NCBI RefSeq assembly: GCF_000218875.1
Contig: NC_015715.1
Location: forward strand, 1-37,387
Direction of reading: 5' to 3'
Length of the DNA: 37,387 nt
Source of the DNA: Zymomonas mobilis subsp. pomaceae ATCC 29192
GTDB lineage: Bacteria; Pseudomonadota; Alphaproteobacteria; Sphingomonadales; Sphingomonadaceae
A program made the position numbers and the translations under genes. The notes under the pieces are model-generated. The model made no database searches, was not told the DNA's origin, and was given only the letters and a program-made list of their open reading frames with translations. Positions 1-7,638 of this stretch are shown here, piece by piece (position 1 is the first letter of the stretch; each line of letters begins with the position of its first letter).

Positions 1-652
1 GCGTCTTTATTTTTACCTGGAATCTTTAGCGTATGATAGGCATTGCCGACTGCTTCGTAATCGGTCGAAACGATTTGAGCGCCACTATCAAATGCAGCCC
101 GCCCTTGTCAGATCATTCTTTTTAGCTTCGTAGGTATCAATATCGGCTCTAGTTCGGACAATATATCCTTTTTTGACATCATTCCGAATAATATCTCCTC
201 GGGTTAAGGTGTTATCTCTAAGAACAAAAGCGGCATAAGGTTTTCCGGGTTCGGAATCCATAAATGCCATTCGCCCCTTCAGCCTCGGATGACCATTCAG
301 GTATGCCGCGGCGCCGTCACGGCCTGTCGCGGTTGTTAAAAAAAAGATAAATTTTCCACATGCTTGGCCAATTTCCGGCAAGAACCGCCTCTTCCAAATT
401 AGGATAGCCGCCTCTCACCTCGTCGAGAGTAATAACTTTGTTTCGACCTAATACATCCACAATAGTTTGATCGATTTCGTTATAAGTTTTATCGGTGAAG
501 GGCGGTATTTTTGAAAAATTTGGGGTTTTATCTGGATTACCAGAAAGCTTTAAATTCAAAGGCTGAACCTTGGCTTCGATCATAACAAAAATCGGTATAT
601 GACGAGGATGAGATTCTGACCAATTTTTCATCTGAGTAAGACAGATGCGCAA
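1..652 (-). pseudogene. Broken Ca2+-dependent phosphoinositide phospholipase C-like gene
   Basis: Three consecutive reading-frame pieces on the minus strand together resemble the C-terminal half of the PI-PLC-C1 family. The first (652-317) carries FVMIEAK and ITLDEVRGGYPNLEEAVL. The second (about 360-88) carries GHPRLKGRM and YIVRTRADIDTYEAKKNDLTR. The third (about 101-1) carries FDSGAQIVSTDYEAVGNAYH and runs off the window start. The frame changes near 355-366, where a few codons seem deleted between WPS and ACGKF, and again near 96-105. The N-terminal half with the catalytic histidines is missing: similarity stops near 652, about 50 bases from a palindromic repeat. This is a dead gene. The family call rests on remembered sequence patterns, not a search. 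Confidence 0.68.
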
Positions 653-705
653 TGTTGGACAAGAACTGTGAATATATACATATCGTATATGTAGAATCTT
701 TATTT

Positions 706-733
706 ACGTATTTAGCTATATACGCTGATACGT
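706..733. repeat. Palindromic site copy 1
   Basis: The 18-bp core CGTATTTAGCTATATACG lies at 707-724 and is palindromic except at two positions. It is followed after five bases by ACGT. It abuts the stop codon of the RHH gene at 734. Seven related copies occur in the window. Likely a partition or operator site. Confidence 0.8.
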
Positions 734-1024
734 TTACTTTCTTGTTTCAAGAGGAGCTAAACCATGTTGGGCGAGGATAGCAGAAAAGCCTGCCTCTGCC
801 ATGGCTTGAATTGTTGTTCCCTCTGCATCCGCCAGCTGACGTAATCGTTGCCAATCGGTGCGGCGAACTTTCACCGTTAAAGCAACGATATCACCCGAGC
901 CTCTTTTCTTACGTATCGGAAAGGCAGCCTGATTTTCGATGGTAGAGGTTGGCTCTTCTGTCGACAGATGAGTAACCGTTTTAGGGCGGGAAAAAGCAGC
1001 TAGTCCAGTTGGTTTCTTGGCCAT
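734..1024 (-). CDS. Ribbon-helix-helix partition/regulatory protein (ParG-like)
   Basis: A 96-residue basic protein. The N-terminal half looks unstructured (MAKKPTGLAAFSRPK), and the C-terminal half (about residues 47-90) reads VALTVKVRRTDWQRLRQLAD followed by two predicted helices, as in ribbon-helix-helix DNA-binding proteins. It lies 36 bp downstream of parA on the same strand, the usual place for the centromere-binding partner of a small ParA (type Ib partition). Palindromic site copies stand at both ends of the gene (1051-1080 and 706-733), so it probably binds them, represses its own operon and loads ParA at the centromere. The RHH fold is inferred from pattern and context; sequence conservation in such proteins is low. 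Confidence 0.72.
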   Translation of the reverse strand: MAKKPTGLAAFSRPKTVTHLSTEEPTSTIENQAAFPIRKKRGSGDIVALTVKVRRTDWQRLRQLADAEGTTIQAMAEAGFSAILAQHGLAPLETRK

Positions 1025-1050
1025 AGCAAAAAGTCCTTATTTAAGTATAT

Positions 1051-1080
1051 ACGTATTTAGCTATATACGTTCTAACGTAT
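1051..1080. repeat. Palindromic site copy 2, overlapping the parA 3' end
   Basis: The core CGTATTTAGCTATATACG (1052-1069) plus ACGTAT at 1075-1080. The site contains the parA stop codon (1061-1063) and encodes ParA's last residues, and it also lies just upstream of the RHH start at 1024. It could act as an internal operator for the RHH gene. Confidence 0.8.
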
Positions 1081-1684
1081 TATTAATCCAAGTCCATAAA
1101 TGATGGATCTCTTCAGCAGCTTTGCCATTACTTTCAAATTCTGTGACTGCGCGTCCGGTAGTGACTGCGCGAGCAAAAGCGCGACGGTCAACAATCTCAG
1201 ATGGAAAAATAGGCAGATTATAGCTTTCTAAAGCAAGGCGTGTCTCTTCGATCTCTGGAGCCCGAAAAGGACAGGCTGACAGGATAAAAGCGCCTCTCGA
1301 TTTCGAGGCCCTAATAATATCCACAATTGCCGGCACAGCCGCTAAGTCAAAAGCGCTCGGTCTAATAGGGACTAGAATAAGATCACTTCGTCGGGCAATC
1401 TGACTAGCAGTAGGAGCCGCATGAGGTGGTGCGTCAATAATCGCCAAGTCTATACCTTCTGCCTCAGCTGCTGAAAGTGCGGCATCCAGATCACTAGCTT
1501 GAGCAGTAGCTACGATAGGTGTAGGCTTTTCCCGATACATCCCCCAAGTTGTTGCGCTCTCTTGAGGATCTGCATCAATGATGCAGACTTTCTTACCGAC
1601 AGCCTCGGCTCTCACAGCTGTGTGGACTGAGAGTGTTGTCTTACCACTACCACCCTTTTGGCTTAAAAACGTAATAACGTGCAT
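1061..1684 (-). CDS. parA: ParA-family partition ATPase
   Basis: A 207-residue Walker-type ATPase that drives plasmid segregation with a centromere-binding partner. The deviant Walker A motif QKGGSGKTT is at residues 9-17 and starts almost directly at the N-terminus, so there is no N-terminal DNA-binding extension: this is the short (type Ib) class. Walker A-prime is seen in CIIDADPQESATTW and Walker B in LAIIDAPPHAAP. The RHH gene follows 36 bp downstream. A palindromic site lies directly upstream (1709-1738) in the promoter position and another overlaps the stop codon, suggesting autoregulation through the partner. A decayed second copy of this gene lies at 31856-32100. Confidence 0.92.
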   Translation of the reverse strand: MHVITFLSQKGGSGKTTLSVHTAVRAEAVGKKVCIIDADPQESATTWGMYREKPTPIVATAQASDLDAALSAAEAEGIDLAIIDAPPHAAPTASQIARRSDLILVPIRPSAFDLAAVPAIVDIIRASKSRGAFILSACPFRAPEIEETRLALESYNLPIFPSEIVDRRAFARAVTTGRAVTEFESNGKAAEEIHHLWTWINNTLERI

Positions 1685-1708
1685 ACGTTAACCTTTTTTA
1701 ACTTAAAT

Positions 1709-1738
1709 ACGTATTTAGCTACATACGCCGATACGTAT
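1709..1738. repeat. Palindromic site copy 3, parA promoter region
   Basis: Core CGTATTTAGCTACATACG at 1710-1727 and ACGTAT at 1733-1738. It is preceded by ACTTAAATA and followed by AAGCCTTTATT, a flanking context shared with copies 5 and 6. It is 25 bp upstream of the parA start, the natural position for an autoregulatory operator. Confidence 0.8.
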
Positions 1739-1754
1739 TTTTAGAAATAAGCCT

Positions 1755-2084
1755 TTATTCTAGGAGTTCTGAATGCGTCCCTGTCCGTACAAAGATGACC
1801 ATTTCAGGCTGACGACTGTCGTCTATTCTGTAAATGAGCAGAAAGTCACCTCCAATGTGACATTCCCTGTATGCGGCCATTTCACCTTTTAAAGGATGAT
1901 CTAACCATTCGGCGGGCAAGGGTTCGTCATTCTCAATCAGAAGCATCATGACTGACTTTAGACGATTGAGATCATAACGTCCTGACCGTGATAAGTGCTT
2001 CCAGTCCTTTAGGAAACTTTTGGTATAATCGGAGGACCTCGGTAGAGAAGCGCGTTTACTATCTGCTGTGCGCTTCAAGGCCAT
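1755..2084 (-). CDS. yafQ: YafQ-family mRNA interferase toxin
   Basis: A RelE-superfamily toxin of the YafQ branch, about 109 residues, expected to cut mRNA on the ribosome. The diagnostic stretches are LPAEWLDHPLKGEM, YRECHIGGDFLLIYRI and the C-terminal VRTGTHSELL, which include the family's conserved histidines (DHPLKG, ECHIG, THSELL). I chose the ATG at 2082-2084; a TTG one codon earlier is possible. The gene overlaps the end of the antitoxin gene by 26 bp, typical of a translationally coupled dinJ-yafQ operon. It looks intact. Confidence 0.9.
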   Translation of the reverse strand: MALKRTADSKRASLPRSSDYTKSFLKDWKHLSRSGRYDLNRLKSVMMLLIENDEPLPAEWLDHPLKGEMAAYRECHIGGDFLLIYRIDDSRQPEMVIFVRTGTHSELLE

Positions 2085-2337
2085 CAATCAACTCTTTGGA
2101 ATTGGAAAAACGACCTTGGCGGCTTTTGATGATTTCATCAGTTTCCGACATTGCCAGCCGTGTTTCTGCATTCGGGACGCGTAATTCGAAGGGGAATTTC
2201 TGTTCTGCTACAACACGATGTAGGAATAACCGGACAGCTTCGGAAACCGACAAGCCCATAGAAGCTAGGGTAGCGCTTACCTGTTCTTTTAGGTCATCTG
2301 CGACCCTAACATGTATCATTGTTTTTGCTGTGGGCAT
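2059..2337 (-). CDS. dinJ: RelB/DinJ-family antitoxin
   Basis: A 92-residue antitoxin. The N-terminal part IHVRVADDLKEQVSATLASM followed by GLSVSEAVRLFLHRVV is a RelB/DinJ ribbon-helix-helix dimerisation and DNA-binding domain. The C-terminal part is acidic and is expected to wrap the toxin. It is first in the operon with yafQ and overlaps it. A GGAG ribosome site precedes the ATG, and an inverted repeat (arms TATCTCA and TGAGATA, 2349-2381) sits over the promoter, so autorepression is likely. Confidence 0.9.
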   Translation of the reverse strand: MPTAKTMIHVRVADDLKEQVSATLASMGLSVSEAVRLFLHRVVAEQKFPFELRVPNAETRLAMSETDEIIKSRQGRFSNSKELIDGLEAHSR

Positions 2338-2348
2338 GAACGGACTCC

Positions 2349-2391
2349 TATCTCATTTAGGTTTGTAACTTATTTGAGATACAAAAGTCAA
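2349..2391 (-). promoter_or_regulatory. dinJ-yafQ promoter with operator
   Basis: Reading the minus strand, TTGACT (2391-2386) is a good -35 box and TTACAA 17 bases on is a possible -10. The inverted repeat TATCTCA/TGAGATA (2349-2355 and 2375-2381) encloses the -10 region, as expected for antitoxin autorepression. Confidence 0.55.
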
Positions 2392-2401
2392 TGATTATTT
2401 A

Positions 2402-5400
2402 TTAAATATACAAAAACGCACCATTATTATCTGGGGTAGGACATAAAACATCTTCATCTGCATACATTCCAATCATTGCATTCTTTACACAATCACCAAC
2501 TTCCAAAATATTCTCATCGTTTATAAGCTGTGCTTGCAATTGACTTACATCATTAGCTGTATCAGCCATTGGCCATAATATATTCTGTGCAAGACGACGT
2601 TTTTTTTGCATTAGATTATGGAGAAGACAGTCAAAACTTTTAGATTTATAATAAGGATGAATAGCCATAGGCACATACACATACACAGGTTGCGTTTGCC
2701 CTAGTCTATGGACACGATCATTGCATTGTTCTTCAACTGCGGGATTCCACCAACGGGAAAGATGAATAACATGAGTTGCTGCTGTTAACGTCAAACCTGT
2801 ACCAGCCGCTCTAGGCCCTAAAATAAGCAAATCAAACTTATTTTTTGAATCTTTTAAATGTTCTTGAAACCTATCAACAATTTTTTGGCGTTCTGAGATT
2901 GATGTTTGTCCATTAATAATTTCAACCCGTTCTAAACCGAATTCAGAACGAACGAGCGCTGCAAAACGATATTGCATTTTAAGATTTTCAATAAAGACTA
3001 AAGCACGTTCCCCCCGTGTTTTAATTCGTTTTAGAATTTCAAAGGTAGCAGCCAATCTCCCTGATTGTGCAATAAATTTTTGGTCCGTAGAAATAGAAGA
3101 AACAGCAGGATGTACAGAAGCTGTTCGGATATGATGCAAAAGTTTTAAGGCGTTTCCTCTTTGCCCTTCCTTCAGTTTTTTCCGAATATCATCATATGCT
3201 TTGGCTTGTACCTCAGGCATTTCTTTAGGTAGAATAAGCCTTGTTTTAGAAGGTAGGTCACAAGTTACATTTGCCTTAAGTCTTCGCAAAGCGAGCGCAG
3301 GACGCTGGCCTGTGCTACAAAAAATTTTTTGATAGAGATCCTTCATGTTATCTTTGGTAGGATTGCTATAGTGTCTCTGATAATCCAATAGAGAACTCAA
3401 GTGTCCTGGCACCAACTGATCCATAATTGCCCATAGATCCGTTGTTGAATTTTCAATAGGTGTTCCGGTTAGCCCTATCCGGAAATCAGCATTAATTGAA
3501 CGAGCGGCTTGAGATCTGAGAGATGCCGGATTTTTTAAAGCTTGTATTTCATCAAAAACAGTAACAGCAAAAGGTATTTTTGAAAGAGAATGCTGATAGT
3601 TAGTTAAAGTTGTATACGTTGTAATAATACATGTAAAATGCCCATTTCCTTCATAAAAATGACGCATTATATCTTCGAAATCAAGTAGCGATTCCCCTGT
3701 CTTGGTATCAATTCCAGAAGTGCCATCTCGACGTCTTATATCAATTCCTCTCCCATATAATCTTATAATATGTCCTAACCCTACCTTTTCGACATGATTA
3801 TCTACCTCATTTTCCCAGTTATGCAACAGAGATGTCGGTGCGACAATAAGTATTGGAGCTCGACGGGATTTATCAAATTCCATTAATTCATTTAGCCAAA
3901 CAAGAAAGCTGATTGTCTGAAGTGTTTTTCCTAAACCTTGTTCATCAGCATTAAAAATTCCAGATAGTCCAAATTTCCAAGCGTTTACTTGCCAGTCGAA
4001 ACTTTCACGCTGGTGTTGTTTCAGTGGAGTAACAATTGATGATGGTATTCTAGTTGGTATAGATGAAAATCTAGGTTTTATAGCTGGGGAATAAATTGCT
4101 TCTTCAAAATTATTTTGTGTTTTAAGTACTATAGTATCAGAATCGGTATTCGCTAAATTTTCTTTTTTTTCTAACGGATGGTTATCTTCTAAATATTTGT
4201 CACGGCTTATTATTAAGCAACGTAATTCATTTAAAATATTCGGCTTGTCCGAAAAATTCATATCTTTCCATATTACAGTCTCTTCTTTGTTTCTTATCGC
4301 TTGTTCAAGATGAGTTTCTAGATCCTCCAATTCTTTAGTAGTCTTCGTACGAAGATATTTCATTTCTTCTTCTCCGAACACTTCTGGAAGCCATGTTGTT
4401 CCTGTAGATTGATTTATACCTAAATCAGGTGGAACGAATTTACCTATACCAATAACCCGTTCAGAAAAACTATTATATTCTATTGTTTCAATAAAAGCTG
4501 GCAAAACAGATTTTTCGATTAATTCTTCTTGAAGAAGATCATCTATGTTAGAGAGCTTACCATTATTATATAAATCTTGCTTAATAGCTTGGGTTAGACG
4601 AGGAAGCGGGTTACGAATAAATACCTTTCTTTCTTCTAAAGAAGCCTCTTGCATTTGATGTAAGAGTTTCAAAACAGGCTTTGCGGCACGATCAATAACA
4701 AGATACTCATTTGATGATAACCGAAAGGTATTTAACACCCCTTTTTGTTTTAATTTCCGTTGAAAATCAGCAAGATATAGACCTTTTAATTCTGCTATAT
4801 TTTCTGAGATTTCTTCGGAATCATCTATTTTTTGGCCAGAGAATGGAATAATTTTAAAATCAGTACCTTGCTCATTTGGAGAAATAGAAAAACGATCTGC
4901 TAGACGAACATGTAATCCAGACAAAAAATCAGTCATTGATATGCATGAGGCATGTCCATCTTTAATATTTTCTGCTCCTAGATCCAAAGCTTGGCGGAAA
5001 CGAGCTAAAACATCCCAATCAATTGAATCATTATTTGAAGCGCGGCAACCATCCGCAATATTAAGAACATCCATCATCCAAGCTGGGATCCGTTGTCTTC
5101 CCTTGCTTGTCTCAATAATTGAACCAATTCTGTTTACAGTAAGATGCTGGTTATTTCTGTGCCATTCTGCTCTTAACCTAAAACTAGAACTACCAACGAT
5201 ACCTTCGACATCCGTTTTGAGTACAAGATCAGTGATCGGTGGTAAATTAAGTATTTTAGCCGTTTGCGAATCGACAGAACCAACAAGTCTATGTGAAAGA
5301 ATTATATATTTTTGGTGAATTTCATAAGGTTCTTTTAATTCATCTGCTAGAGCACTAATATCAGCTATTGCAATAGCTAAATCAAAGTTCTTTGAATCTA

Positions 5401-5506
5401 CTTTTTGAAAATTTTTATTTTTTTGAAGAAAACCCAAAAATTTGGAATTTCTAGAAGGAATATTAATGATAACTCTATCATTATTATATGAATAATCAAA
5501 ACTCAT
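2402..5506 (-). CDS. zorD: ZorD, SNF2-type helicase of type I Zorya defence
   Basis: A 1034-residue protein with an N-terminal half of no clear similarity and a C-terminal SNF2-family ATPase. Visible motifs are DEQGLGKTLQ (Walker A, about residue 518), VFDEIQALKN (motif II, about 650), GLTGTPIENS (motif III, about 685), and in the second lobe GTGLTLTAATHVIHLSRWWN and DRVHRLGQ (motif VI, about 930). Note DEIQ rather than DEAH in motif II. It is the last gene of zorABCD, 9 bp after zorC. In Zorya, ZorD is the effector thought to act on invading DNA once the ZorAB membrane complex signals infection. Length is close to the usual type I ZorD and the gene is intact. Confidence 0.9.
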   Translation of the reverse strand: MSFDYSYNNDRVIINIPSRNSKFLGFLQKNKNFQKVDSKNFDLAIAIADISALADELKEPYEIHQKYIILSHRLVGSVDSQTAKILNLPPITDLVLKTDVEGIVGSSSFRLRAEWHRNNQHLTVNRIGSIIETSKGRQRIPAWMMDVLNIADGCRASNNDSIDWDVLARFRQALDLGAENIKDGHASCISMTDFLSGLHVRLADRFSISPNEQGTDFKIIPFSGQKIDDSEEISENIAELKGLYLADFQRKLKQKGVLNTFRLSSNEYLVIDRAAKPVLKLLHQMQEASLEERKVFIRNPLPRLTQAIKQDLYNNGKLSNIDDLLQEELIEKSVLPAFIETIEYNSFSERVIGIGKFVPPDLGINQSTGTTWLPEVFGEEEMKYLRTKTTKELEDLETHLEQAIRNKEETVIWKDMNFSDKPNILNELRCLIISRDKYLEDNHPLEKKENLANTDSDTIVLKTQNNFEEAIYSPAIKPRFSSIPTRIPSSIVTPLKQHQRESFDWQVNAWKFGLSGIFNADEQGLGKTLQTISFLVWLNELMEFDKSRRAPILIVAPTSLLHNWENEVDNHVEKVGLGHIIRLYGRGIDIRRRDGTSGIDTKTGESLLDFEDIMRHFYEGNGHFTCIITTYTTLTNYQHSLSKIPFAVTVFDEIQALKNPASLRSQAARSINADFRIGLTGTPIENSTTDLWAIMDQLVPGHLSSLLDYQRHYSNPTKDNMKDLYQKIFCSTGQRPALALRRLKANVTCDLPSKTRLILPKEMPEVQAKAYDDIRKKLKEGQRGNALKLLHHIRTASVHPAVSSISTDQKFIAQSGRLAATFEILKRIKTRGERALVFIENLKMQYRFAALVRSEFGLERVEIINGQTSISERQKIVDRFQEHLKDSKNKFDLLILGPRAAGTGLTLTAATHVIHLSRWWNPAVEEQCNDRVHRLGQTQPVYVYVPMAIHPYYKSKSFDCLLHNLMQKKRRLAQNILWPMADTANDVSQLQAQLINDENILEVGDCVKNAMIGMYADEDVLCPTPDNNGAFLYI

Positions 5507-5515
5507 TTTGATACA

Positions 5516-6817
5516 CTATAAGTTTTTATAAACTTTATCCATCCATCCCTTGCCCTGATGCATAATTTTAATTTTTGCTGATTTTTCTCTAATACTATTT
5601 ACATTATATTTTGGTTTGTAAAGCTTTGGGGCTTCAGGATCTTGGTCATTAAAAATATGAATCTGAAAATTATAAGTACCTTCTACCACAATATTATTAC
5701 CTATATGCATAATAAGAAGCGATTTATCGCTTTTTCCAGTTTGCTCTGCAAATCGAGTAAACGCTGTTTTTAATCGCTTTTTGGCCACAGAAAACCCTAC
5801 AGGATTAAAAGCAATCCATAACCCATGAATCTTACCTGATTCATACATCGTCCACCAAAAATTTTCACGATCATGCCACATATGTTTTTTCTCAACCTCT
5901 GCCAAAATTTGGAAAAGAAATCGAATATCATTTCCCATAATCCAATGAAGTAAACGGCGCTCATTTTCTTCAGAGACTTCGGCCCATACAGGGGAACGAT
6001 CAACTTGTGGATGGCCATACAATGCTGTGATTCTATCAATCAGATACTTTTTTATTTCTTTATCAGGTTCGCCTTTTTCCCACACTGACATAATAGCATT
6101 TAATGCTTCAGAGGCTCCATTTTGGAGGGGAGCATTATTATGTGGAGCTAACCACGTAAATAGTTTGTCTATATAAAATCTTTCTCGCAGTTTAGGAGCT
6201 ATTTGCCGCACAAAAGTACTATGAACTTCAGACATCAACCCCGGTGCGTGAGGATGTCTGATACCTATTTGTTTCAGAGATTCCCATGGATCGTCGATAT
6301 TTTCTATAAATTCTGCAATTGTAGTAACTACTGTAGATGCATCAAAAAAATTTGGGACTTTTATCAAAAGGTCTGTGAATTGATGTCCTAAATATAAACG
6401 AGATTTAAAAAGATGTTCACCCAGAATAGGTGTAAAAATATTATTTTTTGAAAATGTCTCAATATAAATACCTACCATAGAGTTAAGAAATCCAGATTTA
6501 GTAGATGATAGTATTTCTTTAAGTAAGAAATCACAGATTATTTTAATATTAAAGTTTATATTTTTTTGTGAAAATACAAAACGTGCTACTTGTAAAGGAA
6601 AGCTTAAAGGAACATTAGACCAGTCCCATGTTTCGATAAGCCGCAGCATTTTTGCTAAAATTTTTTCTGGATCTTTTTCTAGAGGTAAAATTTCATCATA
6701 GTTATCCAAGATAAGCCGCACTCGGCAATAAATTGAGTCAAGTGAAATACTTTCTAGCGCAGAAAACTCAACACCATCAGCAAGTATTTGTGACAATGGA
6801 GTTCCTGTTTGGGTCAT
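5516..6817 (-). CDS. zorC: ZorC, EH-signature protein of type I Zorya defence
   Basis: A 433-residue protein placed between zorB (4-bp overlap, ATGA) and zorD (9-bp gap). Identity rests mainly on this position. The sequence is helical and tryptophan-rich, with a region ERRLLHWIMGNDIRFLF then KKHMWHDRENFWW and SGKIHGLWIAFNP consistent with the EH-signature domain described for ZorC. The C-terminal 80 residues are basic (KPKYNVNSIREKSAKIKIM), fitting the proposed DNA-binding role. It is shorter than ZorC proteins I recall (about 550 residues), but its start and stop fit the operon, so I read it as a compact version, not a truncation. Confidence 0.8.
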   Translation of the reverse strand: MTQTGTPLSQILADGVEFSALESISLDSIYCRVRLILDNYDEILPLEKDPEKILAKMLRLIETWDWSNVPLSFPLQVARFVFSQKNINFNIKIICDFLLKEILSSTKSGFLNSMVGIYIETFSKNNIFTPILGEHLFKSRLYLGHQFTDLLIKVPNFFDASTVVTTIAEFIENIDDPWESLKQIGIRHPHAPGLMSEVHSTFVRQIAPKLRERFYIDKLFTWLAPHNNAPLQNGASEALNAIMSVWEKGEPDKEIKKYLIDRITALYGHPQVDRSPVWAEVSEENERRLLHWIMGNDIRFLFQILAEVEKKHMWHDRENFWWTMYESGKIHGLWIAFNPVGFSVAKKRLKTAFTRFAEQTGKSDKSLLIMHIGNNIVVEGTYNFQIHIFNDQDPEAPKLYKPKYNVNSIREKSAKIKIMHQGKGWMDKVYKNL

Positions 6818-7638
6818 TTTTTTGAATCCTGAAGCTTTAGTAATGAAGAAATTCTATCGATATCTTCAACTTTATGAGGAATTAGATCTCGTCCTGGCGG
6901 AACATACATAATAAAACGCATGTCTATACGACGATTAGCAGCTCGGCCCACTACAGTTGCATTATTTCCAACTGGCCTCATTTCACCATAACCCGCAACA
7001 GCCATAATTGGCTGACCTAATAAGTTCTGGAATTCCAGCATTTCAGGCATATCATTATTTTTACTGTCAGGTACTATTTCATTAAAAGCTGATATGGCTC
7101 GTGTTGTAGAGAGAACGAGGTTATTCTGATGTGAGCCATTAGAGTCGGTATGCCCTTCAACCTGAACCGTTTCCAACATCACCAAATCAGGATTACAAGA
7201 TAATGCAACGGCTCCCTTAGAACCGACTGCAAAGCAAGGCATAAAATCAGCCAGATGATGGCCTAATAGCTTAATAATTCTTAAGCTATTCCCACTTAGC
7301 CCCCCTTGCCCTGAAGCGAATAGTCCATTCCCTTGAAATCTTAAAGCATCACCTTGAGTACTTACTTCCAATCCTTCTATTTTTTCTTTTTTGATATCAG
7401 CACGAACAGCGTCCACAAGATGCATAATAATATTATGTCTTATATTTTCAGATTTAGCATTATAAATTTCTAAAGGATCATGATGTATAGTTTGATTATC
7501 ACTATAATGACTAGCAAAAAATGCCATCAACAACATAACAATAAAAAGAAAACTAACCATTATATCTGTCATAGAAACAAATACTGATTCAGCCTCTTCT
7601 TTTTCTTCCTGTCGTATATGATATTTATGCTGCATCAA
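6814..7638 (-). CDS. zorB: ZorB, MotB/OmpA-like stator protein of Zorya
   Basis: A 274-residue membrane protein. One N-terminal transmembrane helix (about residues 24-44, TDIMVSFLFIVMLLMAFFA) carries Asp25 at its start, the position of the ion-carrying aspartate in MotB/ExbD-type stators. The C-terminal half is an OmpA-like peptidoglycan-binding domain: VEGHTDSNGSHQNNLVLSTT and VAGYGEMRPVGNN then GRAANRRIDMRF. It overlaps zorA and zorC by 4 bp on each side, so the three are translationally coupled. ZorA and ZorB together form a proton-driven membrane motor that senses phage entry. Confidence 0.93.
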   Translation of the reverse strand: MMQHKYHIRQEEKEEAESVFVSMTDIMVSFLFIVMLLMAFFASHYSDNQTIHHDPLEIYNAKSENIRHNIIMHLVDAVRADIKKEKIEGLEVSTQGDALRFQGNGLFASGQGGLSGNSLRIIKLLGHHLADFMPCFAVGSKGAVALSCNPDLVMLETVQVEGHTDSNGSHQNNLVLSTTRAISAFNEIVPDSKNNDMPEMLEFQNLLGQPIMAVAGYGEMRPVGNNATVVGRAANRRIDMRFIMYVPPGRDLIPHKVEDIDRISSLLKLQDSKK

